A stretch of 64,000 nt of DNA from CAVQWT01 sp963717705 (GTDB taxonomy: Bacteria > Pseudomonadota > Gammaproteobacteria > Burkholderiales > Casimicrobiaceae). The stretch spans positions 310,001 to 374,000 of the forward strand of contig CAVQWT010000002.1 in assembly GCA_963717705.1 (NCBI GenBank). The letters are read 5' to 3'. The notes beneath the pieces are model-generated. The model was not told the DNA's origin. It saw only the letters and a list, made by a program, of their open reading frames with translations, and did no database searches. Shown one piece after another: positions 18,362 through 27,127 of the stretch. Every line of letters begins with the position of its first letter. The stretch's first letter is position 1. Both the position numbers and the translations under genes were made by a program.

Positions 18362-18472
18362 CGGTGGGCGGGATCGGCGAAGGTGGCGTCGGCAGGCGGC
18401 GGGACGGAAAACCGGGGCGCCACGCGGCGCGAACGGGCGCCACCGAGGGGCGGCGCACCTACGGCCGTGCGC

Positions 18473-18490
18473 TAGAATCGGGGCATTATA
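18473..18490. promoter_or_regulatory. Possible divergent promoters of lgt and ilvD
   Basis: In the 228-bp gap between the divergent lgt and ilvD, TATAAT occurs on the minus strand (18485-18490) facing lgt and TAGAAT on the plus strand (18473-18478) facing ilvD. Clear -35 elements are not seen. Confidence 0.4.
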
Positions 18491-18589
18491 CGAGAGCCGG
18501 AGCGCCGCCGCCGGGGCCGTTCCCCGTCGCCGCCCGCCGCCGCCCACTGCCGACTGCCGCCACCGGCGCCGACCCCCGAGGATTGCCGC

Positions 18590-20272
18590 ATGAGCTACAA
18601 CCGCCGTTCCCGCCTGATCACGCAGGGCGTCGCCCGTTCGCCCAACCGCGCGATGCTGCGCGCCGTCGGCTTCACCGACGACGATTTCGAGAAGCCCATC
18701 GTCGGCGTCGCCAACGGCCACTCGACGATGAATCCCTGCAACGCCGGCATCCAGCCGCTGGTGGACCGCGCGATGGCCGCGCTGAAGGCGGCAGGCGCGA
18801 TGCCGCAGGTGTTCGGCATCCCGACGGTGACCGACGGCATCGGCATGGGCACCGAGGGCATGAAGTACTCGCTGGTGTCGCGCGAAGTCATCGCCGACGC
18901 GATCGAAACCTCGGTCAACGGCCAGTGCATGGACGGCGTACTGGTCGCCGGCGGCTGCGACAAGAACATGCCCGCCGGCGTGATGGCGATGGCGCGGATG
19001 AACGTGCCGGGCATCTTCGTCTACGCCGGCACGATCAAGCCGGGCGAGTGGAAAGGCAAGGCGCTGACGATCGTCTCGCCGTTCGAGGCGGTCGGCGCGT
19101 ACACCGCGGGCACGATGTCGAAGGAGGACTACGACGGCATCGAGCGCCACGCCTGCCCGTCGGTCGGCGCCTGTGGCGGCATGTACACCGCCAATACCAT
19201 GAGCTCGTCGTTCGAGGCGCTGGGCATCAGCCTGCTGGGCAGCTCGCAGATGGCGTCGCCCGACCCCGAAAAGGCCGACTCGGCGGCCGAATCCGCGCGC
19301 GTGCTGGTCGAGGCGATCAAGAAGGACCTGAAGCCGCGCGACATCATCACGCGGAAGTCGATCGAGAACGCGATCGCGCTGGTGATGGCGACCGGCGGCT
19401 CGACCAACGCCGTGCTGCACTACCTGGCGATCGCCTCGGCGGCCGAGGTCGCGTGGACCATCGACGACTTCGAGCGCGTGCGCCAGCGCGTGCCCGTGCT
19501 GTGCGACCTGAAGCCCTCCGGCCGCTTCGTCGCGACCGACTTCCACTCCGCCGGCGGCGTGCCGCAGGTGCTGAAGATGCTGCTCGTCCACGGCCTGCTC
19601 CACGGCGACTGCATGACCATCACCGGGCGCACGATGGCCGAGGAGCTCGCCGCGATTCCGGACGAGCCTCGCGCCGACCAGGAAGTGATCCGGCCGTGGG
19701 CGAAGCCGATGTACGAGCACGGCCACCTCGCGATTCTCAAGGGCAACCTCGCGCCCGAAGGCTGCGTCGCCAAGATCACCGGCCTCAAGAACCCGTCGAT
19801 CACCGGGCCCGCGCGCGTGTTCAACTCCGAGCCCGAGGTGATGGAGGCGATCATGGGCCGGAAGATCCGCGCCGGCGACGTCGTCGTCATCCGCTACGAG
19901 GGGCCGAAGGGCGGTCCCGGCATGCAGGAGATGCTGGCGCCGACGTCGGCGCTGATCGGCCAGGGCCTCGGCGAGTCGGTCGGTCTCATCACCGACGGCC
20001 GCTTCTCCGGCGGAACCTGGGGCATGGTCGTCGGCCATGTCGCGCCCGAGGCCTACGCCGGCGGCAACATCGCGCTGGTCGAGGAGGGCGATTCGATCAC
20101 CATCGATGCGCACCGGCTGCTGATCCAGCTCAACGTCGGCGACGACGCGCTGGCCGCGCGGCGCGCGCGCTGGCAGCGGCCGGCGCCCCGATACACCCGG
20201 GGGCTGCTCGCCAAGTACATGCGGCTGGTGTCGACCGCCAGCCTCGGCGCGATCACCGACGGCGGCGAATAG
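18590..20272 (+). CDS. ilvD: Dihydroxy-acid dehydratase
   Basis: This 560-residue enzyme dehydrates dihydroxy-acids in valine, leucine and isoleucine synthesis. The three cluster-binding cysteines are visible: Cys50 (MNPC), Cys123 (GGCDKNMPAG) and Cys195 (ACPSVGACGGMYTANTMS). These are the [2Fe-2S]-type pattern of the IlvD/Edd family. The C-terminal LITDGRFSGGTWGMVVGH is intact. The ATG follows a GAGG ribosome-binding site. It is transcribed divergently from lgt. Confidence 0.95.
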   Translation: MSYNRRSRLITQGVARSPNRAMLRAVGFTDDDFEKPIVGVANGHSTMNPCNAGIQPLVDRAMAALKAAGAMPQVFGIPTVTDGIGMGTEGMKYSLVSREVIADAIETSVNGQCMDGVLVAGGCDKNMPAGVMAMARMNVPGIFVYAGTIKPGEWKGKALTIVSPFEAVGAYTAGTMSKEDYDGIERHACPSVGACGGMYTANTMSSSFEALGISLLGSSQMASPDPEKADSAAESARVLVEAIKKDLKPRDIITRKSIENAIALVMATGGSTNAVLHYLAIASAAEVAWTIDDFERVRQRVPVLCDLKPSGRFVATDFHSAGGVPQVLKMLLVHGLLHGDCMTITGRTMAEELAAIPDEPRADQEVIRPWAKPMYEHGHLAILKGNLAPEGCVAKITGLKNPSITGPARVFNSEPEVMEAIMGRKIRAGDVVVIRYEGPKGGPGMQEMLAPTSALIGQGLGESVGLITDGRFSGGTWGMVVGHVAPEAYAGGNIALVEEGDSITIDAHRLLIQLNVGDDALAARRARWQRPAPRYTRGLLAKYMRLVSTASLGAITDGGE

Positions 20273-20297
20273 GCGCCAACGCCGGCGATTGCAGCCG

Positions 20298-20987
20298 ATG
20301 AGAGCCTTGACCTTCCTGCGGGCGGCGACCGGCGTCGCCACGCTGCTGGCCGCGGCGCTGGCCGAGTTCGGCCTGCGGCCGGCACACGCATCGCAGTCGC
20401 TGCTGCTGCCGCTCGAATTGCCAAACGCGCCGGCGACGGCGGTGGCGGCCCTCAAGCAGCCGGCCGACCCGAGGGAGCGCGCCGCGGTGCCACTCGTCAA
20501 CCCCGGCTTCGAGGGACCGATCGCGCGGGCCGGGCATCCCGAAGGCTGGGTCACGATCCAGCACGCGGGCGACGTGTCGTACCTGTTCACGCCGGACCAC
20601 GACGTACCGCACTCGGGCGAGCGCAGCCTGCGCGTCGACAACGTCGGACCCGAGCCCTACGGCGCCGTCTACCAGATCGTCGACGCTGCGCCGTACCGCG
20701 GCAGGACGCTCGCGTTCTCCGCCTGGATGAAGACCAGGGAGACCAAGGGCAACCGCTTCGGCAAGGGCGCCGGGCTCAAGCTGCAGGCGATGAAGAACGG
20801 CTACCCCGAAGCGGTCAAGCAGATGCGGCGCGACGCGATCGGCGGCACGACCGCATGGACCCGCTACGAGCTCACGCTCGACGTCCCCGCCGACGCGCAG
20901 CAGATCGAGGTCGGCATGAACCTGTTCGGGCCGGGCACCGCCTGGTTCGACGACGCCGTGCTCGAGGTGCTGCCCGCACCGCGCTGA
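20298..20987 (+). CDS. Secreted protein with carbohydrate-binding-module-like domain, function unknown
   Basis: About 229 residues with a signal peptide (about 1-32, ending PAHASQ) and one predicted jelly-roll domain. Its start (VPLVNPGFEGP ... EGWVTIQHAGDVSYLF) and end (QQIEVGMNLFGPGTAWFDDAVLEVL) resemble CBM4/9-like or discoidin-type modules. Aromatic residues and the YQIVDAAPYRGRTLAFSAWMKT strand fit that fold. The first in-frame start is a TTG at 20289; the ATG at 20298 is chosen. It lies 25 bp after ilvD on the same strand. No catalytic domain is attached, and the ligand is unknown. Confidence 0.65.
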   Translation: MRALTFLRAATGVATLLAAALAEFGLRPAHASQSLLLPLELPNAPATAVAALKQPADPRERAAVPLVNPGFEGPIARAGHPEGWVTIQHAGDVSYLFTPDHDVPHSGERSLRVDNVGPEPYGAVYQIVDAAPYRGRTLAFSAWMKTRETKGNRFGKGAGLKLQAMKNGYPEAVKQMRRDAIGGTTAWTRYELTLDVPADAQQIEVGMNLFGPGTAWFDDAVLEVLPAPR

Positions 20988-21108
20988 CCCGCCCAGGCTC
21001 GCAGGCCGGCGCCGCAGCGACGCCGAGCCCGTGCGGGCACCACCTCCGCCCGCACCGGACCCGCCGCCCCCGACGCCCGCCACCCTCCCCAGACCGACAC
21101 CGACAACC

Positions 21109-21438
21109 ATGACGCTCTACTGGTCGGCCCTCGCCGGCGCCATCGCCCTCGAGATCGCCGGCACCGTGTCGATGAAGCTGTCGCAAGGCTTCACCCGCAC
21201 GCTGCCGTCGGTGCTGCTGTTCGTGTTCTACGCCGCCTCGTTCGCGCTGATGACCGTCGCGGTCAAGCGCATCGACATGAGCGTGTCGTACGCGATCTGG
21301 TCGGCGGTCGGCACCGCGGCGATCACGCTGATCGGCGTGTTCGGATTCCGCGAATCGCTGACGCCGATCCAGATCGGCAGCCTCGTGCTCATCATCATCG
21401 GCGTCCTCGGCCTGCGCCTCGGCGCGGGCGACGCCTGA
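21109..21438 (+). CDS. Small multidrug resistance (SMR) family transporter
   Basis: A 109-residue protein with four transmembrane helices. The essential membrane glutamate lies in helix 1 (Glu15, AIALEIAGTVSMKLSQGF) and the helix-3 signature is SVSYAIWSAVGTAAI. Family members act as dimers in proton-coupled export of quaternary cations or guanidinium. The sequence does not settle whether it is EmrE-like or Gdx-like. The ATG at 21109 is chosen from alignment with the family start; the frame is open further upstream. Confidence 0.85.
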   Translation: MTLYWSALAGAIALEIAGTVSMKLSQGFTRTLPSVLLFVFYAASFALMTVAVKRIDMSVSYAIWSAVGTAAITLIGVFGFRESLTPIQIGSLVLIIIGVLGLRLGAGDA

Positions 21439-21463
21439 CCTGCCACGCCACGGAGACCACGCC

Positions 21464-22216
21464 ATGACATCCCCCGATCGCAGCCACGATGCCATCGTCG
21501 ATCCGCTGCGCCGGCGGCTGCTGCTCGCGGCCGCAGCCGCGCCCGCGCTGCCGCTGCTCTCCGCCTGCGCCACCACCGGCAGCGCCGGCGACGGCCCCGC
21601 CGCCAAGGCCCCCGAGTGGCGTCTCGGCGACCGCTGGACTTACGCCGCGTCCGATGGTTTCCGTTTGCCGGTCGTCTGGACCGAGACGCGCGAGATCATC
21701 GCCGCCGGCGCCGACGGGTTCCAGCTCCGCGTGACGCAGAAGGGGCCCACCGTCGACAGCACGCGGATCGAGCACTGGCCATCGCCCGGGCAGCTCCGCT
21801 CGGGCGCGTTGATGGACAACGAGATGCGCAGCTTCACCCCGGTGCTGCCGCGCTTCGAGTTCCCGCTGGCGGCGGGCCAGCGCTGGAGCCTCTTCGTGAA
21901 CAGCCTCGACCCGGCCACCAACACGACGGGGCAGATCAACTACTTCGTCCGCGTGACGGGCTGGGACAAGACCACGGTCGGCGGCACGACCTACGACACG
22001 CTGGGCCTGCGCCTGCTGATCCGCCTGGACGACGAGACGTTCTGGCGCACGGCGACGGAGTGCAACCAGCTGTTCCGCTACGCGCCGTCGATCGGCGGCA
22101 CGGTGCTGGAGGAGCGCGACGCCCAGTACTTCGAGAAGGGCGACATGCGGAGCGCGATCGCGATCCGCGCGCAGCACGCCCGGTTCGAGCTCACCGAATT
22201 CCGGCGCGGCGGCTGA
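21464..22216 (+). CDS. Predicted lipoprotein of unknown function
   Basis: A 250-residue protein with RRRLLLAAAAAPALPLLSAC at the N-terminus: a double-arginine start, a hydrophobic core and a lipobox (LSAC), indicating export and lipidation. The mature part is mainly beta-rich (EWRLGDRWTYAASDGFRLPVVW; LRLLIRLDDETFWRTATE) with no recognised domain. It lies 26 bp after the SMR gene. It converges with metF, leaving 24 bp between stops. Confidence 0.65.
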   Translation: MTSPDRSHDAIVDPLRRRLLLAAAAAPALPLLSACATTGSAGDGPAAKAPEWRLGDRWTYAASDGFRLPVVWTETREIIAAGADGFQLRVTQKGPTVDSTRIEHWPSPGQLRSGALMDNEMRSFTPVLPRFEFPLAAGQRWSLFVNSLDPATNTTGQINYFVRVTGWDKTTVGGTTYDTLGLRLLIRLDDETFWRTATECNQLFRYAPSIGGTVLEERDAQYFEKGDMRSAIAIRAQHARFELTEFRRGG

Positions 22217-22240
22217 GCGCGCGCCGGAGCGGCGCCATCG

Positions 22241-23083
22241 TCAGGCCTGCAGGCCCAGGCGCTGCCAGATCGTCGTCGTCAGTGCCGCCTGGTTCAGCGT
22301 GTAGAAGTGCAGGCCCGGCGCGCCGCCGGCCAGCAGCCTGGCGCAGAGGTCGGTGACGACGTCCAGGCCGAACGCGCGGATCGACGCGGCGTCGTCGCCG
22401 TAGCCCTCGAGCCTGCGCCGGATCCAGCGCGGAATCTCCGCCCCGCAGGCATCGGAAAAGCGCGCGAGCTTCGACGCGCTGGCGATCGGCATGATGCCCG
22501 GCACGATCGGCACCGTCACGCCCGCGCCGGCGGCGCGGTCGACGAAATCGAAGTACGCGTCGGCGTTGTAGAAATACTGGGTGATCGCCGAATCGGCGCC
22601 CGCATCGATCTTGCGCCTGAAGTTGGCGAGGTCGGCGTCGGGGCTCTTCGCCTCGGGATGCGCCTCCGGGTACGCGGCGACGTCGATGAGGAACGCGTCG
22701 CCGGTCTCGGCGCGGATGAACGCGACCAGCTCGCTCGCGTAGCGAAACTCGCCGGCGTCGGCGTTGCCCGACGGCAGGTCGCCGCGCAGCGCGACCAGGT
22801 GGTCGATGCCGTGGCCCCGGTACGCCTGCAGCACCGCGCGCAGCGATTCCCTGGTGCTGCCGATGCAAGACAGGTGCGGCGCCGCGGCGAGGCCCTCGGC
22901 GCGGATCGCGAGCACGGTCGCCAGCGTGCCTTCGCGCGTCGATCCGCCGGCGCCGAAGGTAACCGAGCAGAACCCGGGCTTCAGTTGCGCGAGCTGCGCC
23001 CGCGTCGCGGCAAGCTTGGCCACGCCCTCCGGCGTGCGCGGCGGGAAGAACTCCAGGCTGAACTGTCCTCGTGCGGTGCTCAT
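22241..23083 (-). CDS. metF: 5,10-methylenetetrahydrofolate reductase
   Basis: This 280-residue FAD-dependent TIM-barrel enzyme makes 5-methyl-THF for methionine synthesis. Diagnostic segments are FSLEFFPPRTPEG, the Glu/Asp-containing CSVTFGAGGSTREGT, HLVALRGDLP and ITQYFYNADAYFDFV. The ATG at 23083 overlaps the stop of the upstream YvlD-type gene (ATGA). Together with ahcY and metK it covers the methyl-group cycle in this region. Confidence 0.95.
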   Translation of the reverse strand: MSTARGQFSLEFFPPRTPEGVAKLAATRAQLAQLKPGFCSVTFGAGGSTREGTLATVLAIRAEGLAAAPHLSCIGSTRESLRAVLQAYRGHGIDHLVALRGDLPSGNADAGEFRYASELVAFIRAETGDAFLIDVAAYPEAHPEAKSPDADLANFRRKIDAGADSAITQYFYNADAYFDFVDRAAGAGVTVPIVPGIMPIASASKLARFSDACGAEIPRWIRRRLEGYGDDAASIRAFGLDVVTDLCARLLAGGAPGLHFYTLNQAALTTTIWQRLGLQA

Positions 23084-23442
23084 CGCGGCGAATGGCTCCT
23101 GCCCGAGGGCAGCAGCAGCGACGAAAGCGCCAGGGAGATGAGGCTGTAGACGATGGCGCCGAACACGCCCGACCAGAAGCCGGCGACGCGGAAGCCGTCG
23201 AGGTAGGAGCCGACCGCCCAGAACAGCAGGCCGTTGATGACGAAGAGGAACAGCCCCAGCGTGAGGATCGTCACCGGCAGCGTCAGCAGCACCAGCAGCG
23301 GCCGGATCAGCGCGTTGACGAGGCCGAGCACCAGCGCCGCGATCGCCGCGGCCTGCCACGAATCGACCTGCACCCACTTGAACACGTAGGGCAGCAGGAA
23401 CAGCGCGACGGCGTTGATCAGCCAGGCGAGCAGGATGCGCAT
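23080..23442 (-). CDS. YvlD/DUF360 (phage-holin-like family 4) membrane protein
   Basis: A 120-residue hydrophobic protein with about four transmembrane helices (NAVALFLLPYVFKWVQV; ALVLGLVNALIRPLLVLLTL; ILTLGLFLFVINGLLFWAVG; GVFGAIVYSLISLALSSLLL). The N-I-RPLL and G-F-FVINGLLF pattern is typical of the YvlD family. The gene is coupled to metF by an ATGA overlap and lies downstream of ahcY, as commonly seen in betaproteobacteria. Function is unknown. Confidence 0.8.
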   Translation of the reverse strand: MRILLAWLINAVALFLLPYVFKWVQVDSWQAAAIAALVLGLVNALIRPLLVLLTLPVTILTLGLFLFVINGLLFWAVGSYLDGFRVAGFWSGVFGAIVYSLISLALSSLLLPSGRSHSPR

Positions 23443-23576
23443 GAACGTCTCCTTCGATGATGGGATGCGGCCGGCGGCGCCCTCGGGACCGGGGCATCGC
23501 TGCGGGCGCGGATCGTCGCGTTCAACCGTGCCGGAGGCCGCCTCCCGGCCGCCCCCGGCGATCCGCGTTCCCCGCG

Positions 23577-25019
<1,443 letters not shown>

Positions 25020-25075
25020 CGGTCGAAAACTCCTCGTCATCGACCGCGCACGGGGGCAGCGAAAGCTCGCTCGCC

Positions 25076-25095
25076 ACCCGTGAGCGGTCACGGGT
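25076..25095 (-). other. Hairpin between SAH riboswitch and ahcY start
   Basis: A perfect 8-bp stem ACCCGTGA / TCACGGGT with a 4-nt loop lies directly after the riboswitch and about 57 nt before the ahcY start codon. It may be part of the expression platform; no T-tract follows, so it is not a rho-independent terminator. Confidence 0.5.
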
Positions 25096-25098
25096 CAA

Positions 25099-25204
25099 CG
25101 AGCGCCGTTGGAACATGGACGCCCCGAGCCTGGTCCTGCGGCCTGCCGATGCACAACGTCTACGACTGCGGCATCGCGGCGCGGATTGCAGCGCTCCTCG
25201 GGGG
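25099..25204 (-). promoter_or_regulatory. S-adenosylhomocysteine (SAH) riboswitch
   Basis: The minus-strand leader of ahcY contains the conserved blocks of the SAH riboswitch in order. CCGAGGAGCGCTGCA lies at 25187-25201, CAGGCTCGG at 25124-25132 and AACGGCGCTCG at 25099-25109. The first GAGCGC can pair with the last GCGCTC, and CCGAG with CTCGG. In the known class, SAH binding turns on ahcY. The promoter -10 lies immediately upstream, so the riboswitch begins almost at the transcription start. Confidence 0.92.
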
Positions 25205-25212
25205 AACAGCGG

Positions 25213-25221
25213 ATTATACCA
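25213..25221 (-). promoter_or_regulatory. Extended -10 promoter of ahcY
   Basis: The minus strand reads TGGTATAAT, a perfect -10 hexamer with the extended TGn motif, about 8 nt before the riboswitch. No good -35 is visible, as is common for extended -10 promoters. It overlaps the stop codon of the upstream gene (TAA at 25214-25216). Confidence 0.75.
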
Positions 25222-25735
25222 GTGCCCGCCCCGGCTCCCCAGCCTGGACAAACAACGCGTTGGCGAGGCTCGACTCGCGCTTGTAGAAGCCCTCGGTGTG
25301 AAAGGTCTCCTCCAGCCGGAAGAACTCGTAGTCGAGGTGGTGGCAGAACTCGTGGATCAGAGTGCGGGTCAGCGACCGGAACGCCACCGGCTTGCCATGG
25401 ACCGCGGTGCGCATCCAGACGGTGATCCGGGCCGTCGCCGGCCCGTCCTCGGGCTCGTACAGGCCGTGCAGCTCGCCCGTTTCGTCCGCGGGCCGGACCG
25501 CCAGCGCCCGCACGCGGATCGGCGGCACGCCGAAGCCCGCGACAAGCGCGTCGATCAGGCGCTGTCCGGTGGACTGGACGCCGGCGCGGTCGTCGGCGGC
25601 GAGCGCCGTCTTCAGCGCGACCAGGTCGGCACCGCCGTCGACGCCGGCGGGCAGCGCCAGCGTCGCGATGGCGTCGCTCTTGCGGTAGATCGCCTGGCGT
25701 TTCGGCGACAGGCGGGCGTAGTAGGCGAAGGGCAT
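25214..25735 (-). CDS. Putative HEXXH metalloprotein of unknown function
   Basis: A 173-residue protein without signal peptide. Residues 121-150 read SLTRTLIHEFCHHLDYEFF and onward, containing a zinc-binding HEFCH (His128, Glu129, His132), so a zincin-like hydrolase is plausible; the third ligand could be His146 or Glu148. The preceding segment (PIRVRALAVRPADETGELHGLY) resembles the beta-strand frame of such folds. I do not recognise the family. Its stop codon lies within the -10 element of ahcY. Confidence 0.65.
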   Translation of the reverse strand: MPFAYYARLSPKRQAIYRKSDAIATLALPAGVDGGADLVALKTALAADDRAGVQSTGQRLIDALVAGFGVPPIRVRALAVRPADETGELHGLYEPEDGPATARITVWMRTAVHGKPVAFRSLTRTLIHEFCHHLDYEFFRLEETFHTEGFYKRESSLANALFVQAGEPGRALV

Positions 25736-25763
25736 CCGGGCGGGGACCCGACGTTCCCGCGCG

Positions 25764-25946
25764 TCAGCGAACCATCTTCTCGCGGACCTTCTTCAGGGCG
25801 TCGATCAGTCCGTTGACCCCCGTCTTGGTCAGGCCTTCCTTGTCGACGTCGAACTCGATCAGCAGTCGTTTGGCATCGGAGGACAAGTGGCAGGTGATGT
25901 TGCCGCTCTTGCCCAGATCGAACTTCTTCTTGCTGTCGTCGCCCAT
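25764..25946 (-). CDS. Small conserved-looking protein, 60 residues
   Basis: The ATG at 25946 gives MGDDSKKKFDLGKSGNITCH and then a mixed alpha/beta sequence (KRLLIEFDVDKEGLTKTGVNGLIDALKKV). It has one cysteine and no signal peptide. The pattern of strands followed by an amphipathic helix suggests a folded small protein. It lies 28 bp upstream of the HEXXH gene on the same strand. Function is unknown. Confidence 0.6.
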   Translation of the reverse strand: MGDDSKKKFDLGKSGNITCHLSSDAKRLLIEFDVDKEGLTKTGVNGLIDALKKVREKMVR

Positions 25947-26046
25947 GGCGCGCACCCCTGTCCGTAAGACCGCGCCATGTTACGGCAACTTGGGCCGCCG
26001 TTTGTTACAGCCTCCGCCGCCGTCCCGGTCGCCCCGCCCAAAGACC

Positions 26047-26080
26047 GAGGGCCGCCGGATGTCACCATCGGGCGGCCCTC
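26047..26080. terminator. Hairpin downstream of the 42-residue protein gene
   Basis: A perfect 10-bp inverted repeat (GAGGGCCGCC / GGCGGCCCTC, 14-nt loop) lies 24 bp after the stop of the small basic protein. Only a short GGTCTTT follows on the minus strand, so it is a weak terminator at best. Confidence 0.45.
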
Positions 26081-26104
26081 GAACGACGCGGCGACGCGGG
26101 GTCG

Positions 26105-26233
26105 TTACGCCTTCTTGACCTTTTCCAGCATCTTGAAAATGCCCTTCGGCGCGCCGACGAACAGGCGCTTGAATTGCTTGCCGAGACAGCGGCGCTCGAG
26201 CGTATTGCGGCGGGTGCGGGTACGTTCAGCCAT
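26105..26233 (-). CDS. Very basic 42-residue small protein of unknown function
   Basis: The ATG at 26233 gives MAERTRTRRNTLERRCLGKQ followed by FKRLFVGAPKGIFKMLEKVKKA. It is rich in Arg/Lys with one cysteine and an amphipathic C-terminal helix. A longer in-frame start (26299) would add an unlikely Pro-rich segment. It has its own promoter (TTCAAA-17-TACAAT), a GGAG ribosome-binding site and a downstream hairpin, and its base composition is less GC-rich than its neighbours. This supports a real gene, perhaps nucleic-acid- or membrane-binding. I do not recognise it. Confidence 0.55.
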   Translation of the reverse strand: MAERTRTRRNTLERRCLGKQFKRLFVGAPKGIFKMLEKVKKA

Positions 26234-26315
26234 GGTGATGCGCTCCGGATCGAAGGGTTCGTTGCCGGGCGCCGGGGCGGGAATCGCGCTCCCGCCCATA
26301 CCCGAAAGGATTGCT

Positions 26316-26344
26316 ATTGTAGCCGATTTCCCCAGATATTTGAA
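26316..26344 (-). promoter_or_regulatory. Sigma-70 promoter of the 42-residue gene
   Basis: On the minus strand TTCAAA (26339-26344), 17-bp spacer, TACAAT (26316-26321). It lies 83 bp upstream of the ATG at 26233 in an AT-richer patch. Confidence 0.6.
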
Positions 26345-26436
26345 GGCCTTGCAACAGCGTACCCGGCGGGCCGGACGTCAGCCCTTGCGGAAGACCTTGC
26401 CCGCCTCGCGCAACGCGGCGCGGTCCCCGCCGACGG

Positions 26437-26883
26437 TCAGCGGACGACGATGTCGAAGCGGACCGTCTTCGCGCCCGGCGCCGAGGTCTCGAACGGCCGC
26501 CGGTATTCGAGCTCGACCGGCTGCGTCCCCGGCGTGATGCCGCGGAAGTGGAACGCGGTCTCGAGCGGGGCGCCGGGCACGGCCAAGCCGGTGCGTGGCG
26601 CGACGTCGGCCAGCGGCACGGCGACCGCGACCTTGCCGGTCAGCGGCTTCAGGTCCCAGCGCAGGCCGGTGTCGAGGTTGGTGTCGAGGTAGACGACCAG
26701 CGCCTGCCCCTGGCGCAGCTCGACCCGGCTGCCGTCGACGGTCGCGTCGGCGACACGGGTCGGGTCGTTGAGGTTCATCCAGTCCCCGACGCGGTGGTCG
26801 GTGGAGCCGCAGCCGGCGAGCGCGAACGCGGCCGCCGCGAGGGCGAGACCGGAACCGGCAGGACGCAGAATTCGTGGCGACAT
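26437..26883 (-). CDS. Chagasin-like (I42) protease-inhibitor lipoprotein
   Basis: A 148-residue lipoprotein (lipobox LAGC in GLALAAAAFALAGCGSTDH). The mature part shows the chagasin-family layout: an N-x-x-T-G-x-x-W loop (NLDTGLRWDL), a Gly-rich turn followed by ETAFHFRGITPGTQPVELEY, and the C-terminal RPFE motif (RRPFETSAPG). Chagasins inhibit papain-like cysteine peptidases. The assignment is by motif only. The gene lies downstream of metK beyond duplicated metK sequence. Confidence 0.6.
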   Translation of the reverse strand: MSPRILRPAGSGLALAAAAFALAGCGSTDHRVGDWMNLNDPTRVADATVDGSRVELRQGQALVVYLDTNLDTGLRWDLKPLTGKVAVAVPLADVAPRTGLAVPGAPLETAFHFRGITPGTQPVELEYRRPFETSAPGAKTVRFDIVVR

Positions 26884-26901
26884 CGGTGACTCCTCGGCAA
26901 T

Positions 26902-27127
26902 GATCGTGCGCTTCGCGCCGGCCTGCCCGGCTGCGCCTACAGGCCGGCGGCGGCCTTGAGGGCCTCCGCGCGATCCGGTGGTTGAGCGAGTGCCGCTCGC
27001 GTCTGCTCGCTTAGGGTTCGCTGCGCTCACTCTAGCACTCGCAGAAACAAGGATCGTGCGCTTCGCGCCGGCCTGCCCGGCTGCGCCTACAGGCCGGCGG
27101 CGGCCTTGAGGGCCTCCGCGCGATCCG
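26902..27127. repeat. Perfect 76-bp direct repeats flanking a 74-bp palindromic element at the metK 3' end
   Basis: 26902-26977 and 27052-27127 are identical over 76 bp at an offset of exactly 150 bp. The right copy holds the last codons of metK, its stop and 35 bp of downstream DNA; the left copy is a duplicate of the same. Between them, 26978-27051 starts GTGGTTGAGCGAGTGC and ends with the complementary GCACTCGC (27037-27044). An internal GCGAG-tgccg-CTCGC hairpin follows the GTGG, as in REP-type elements. Confidence 0.85.
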
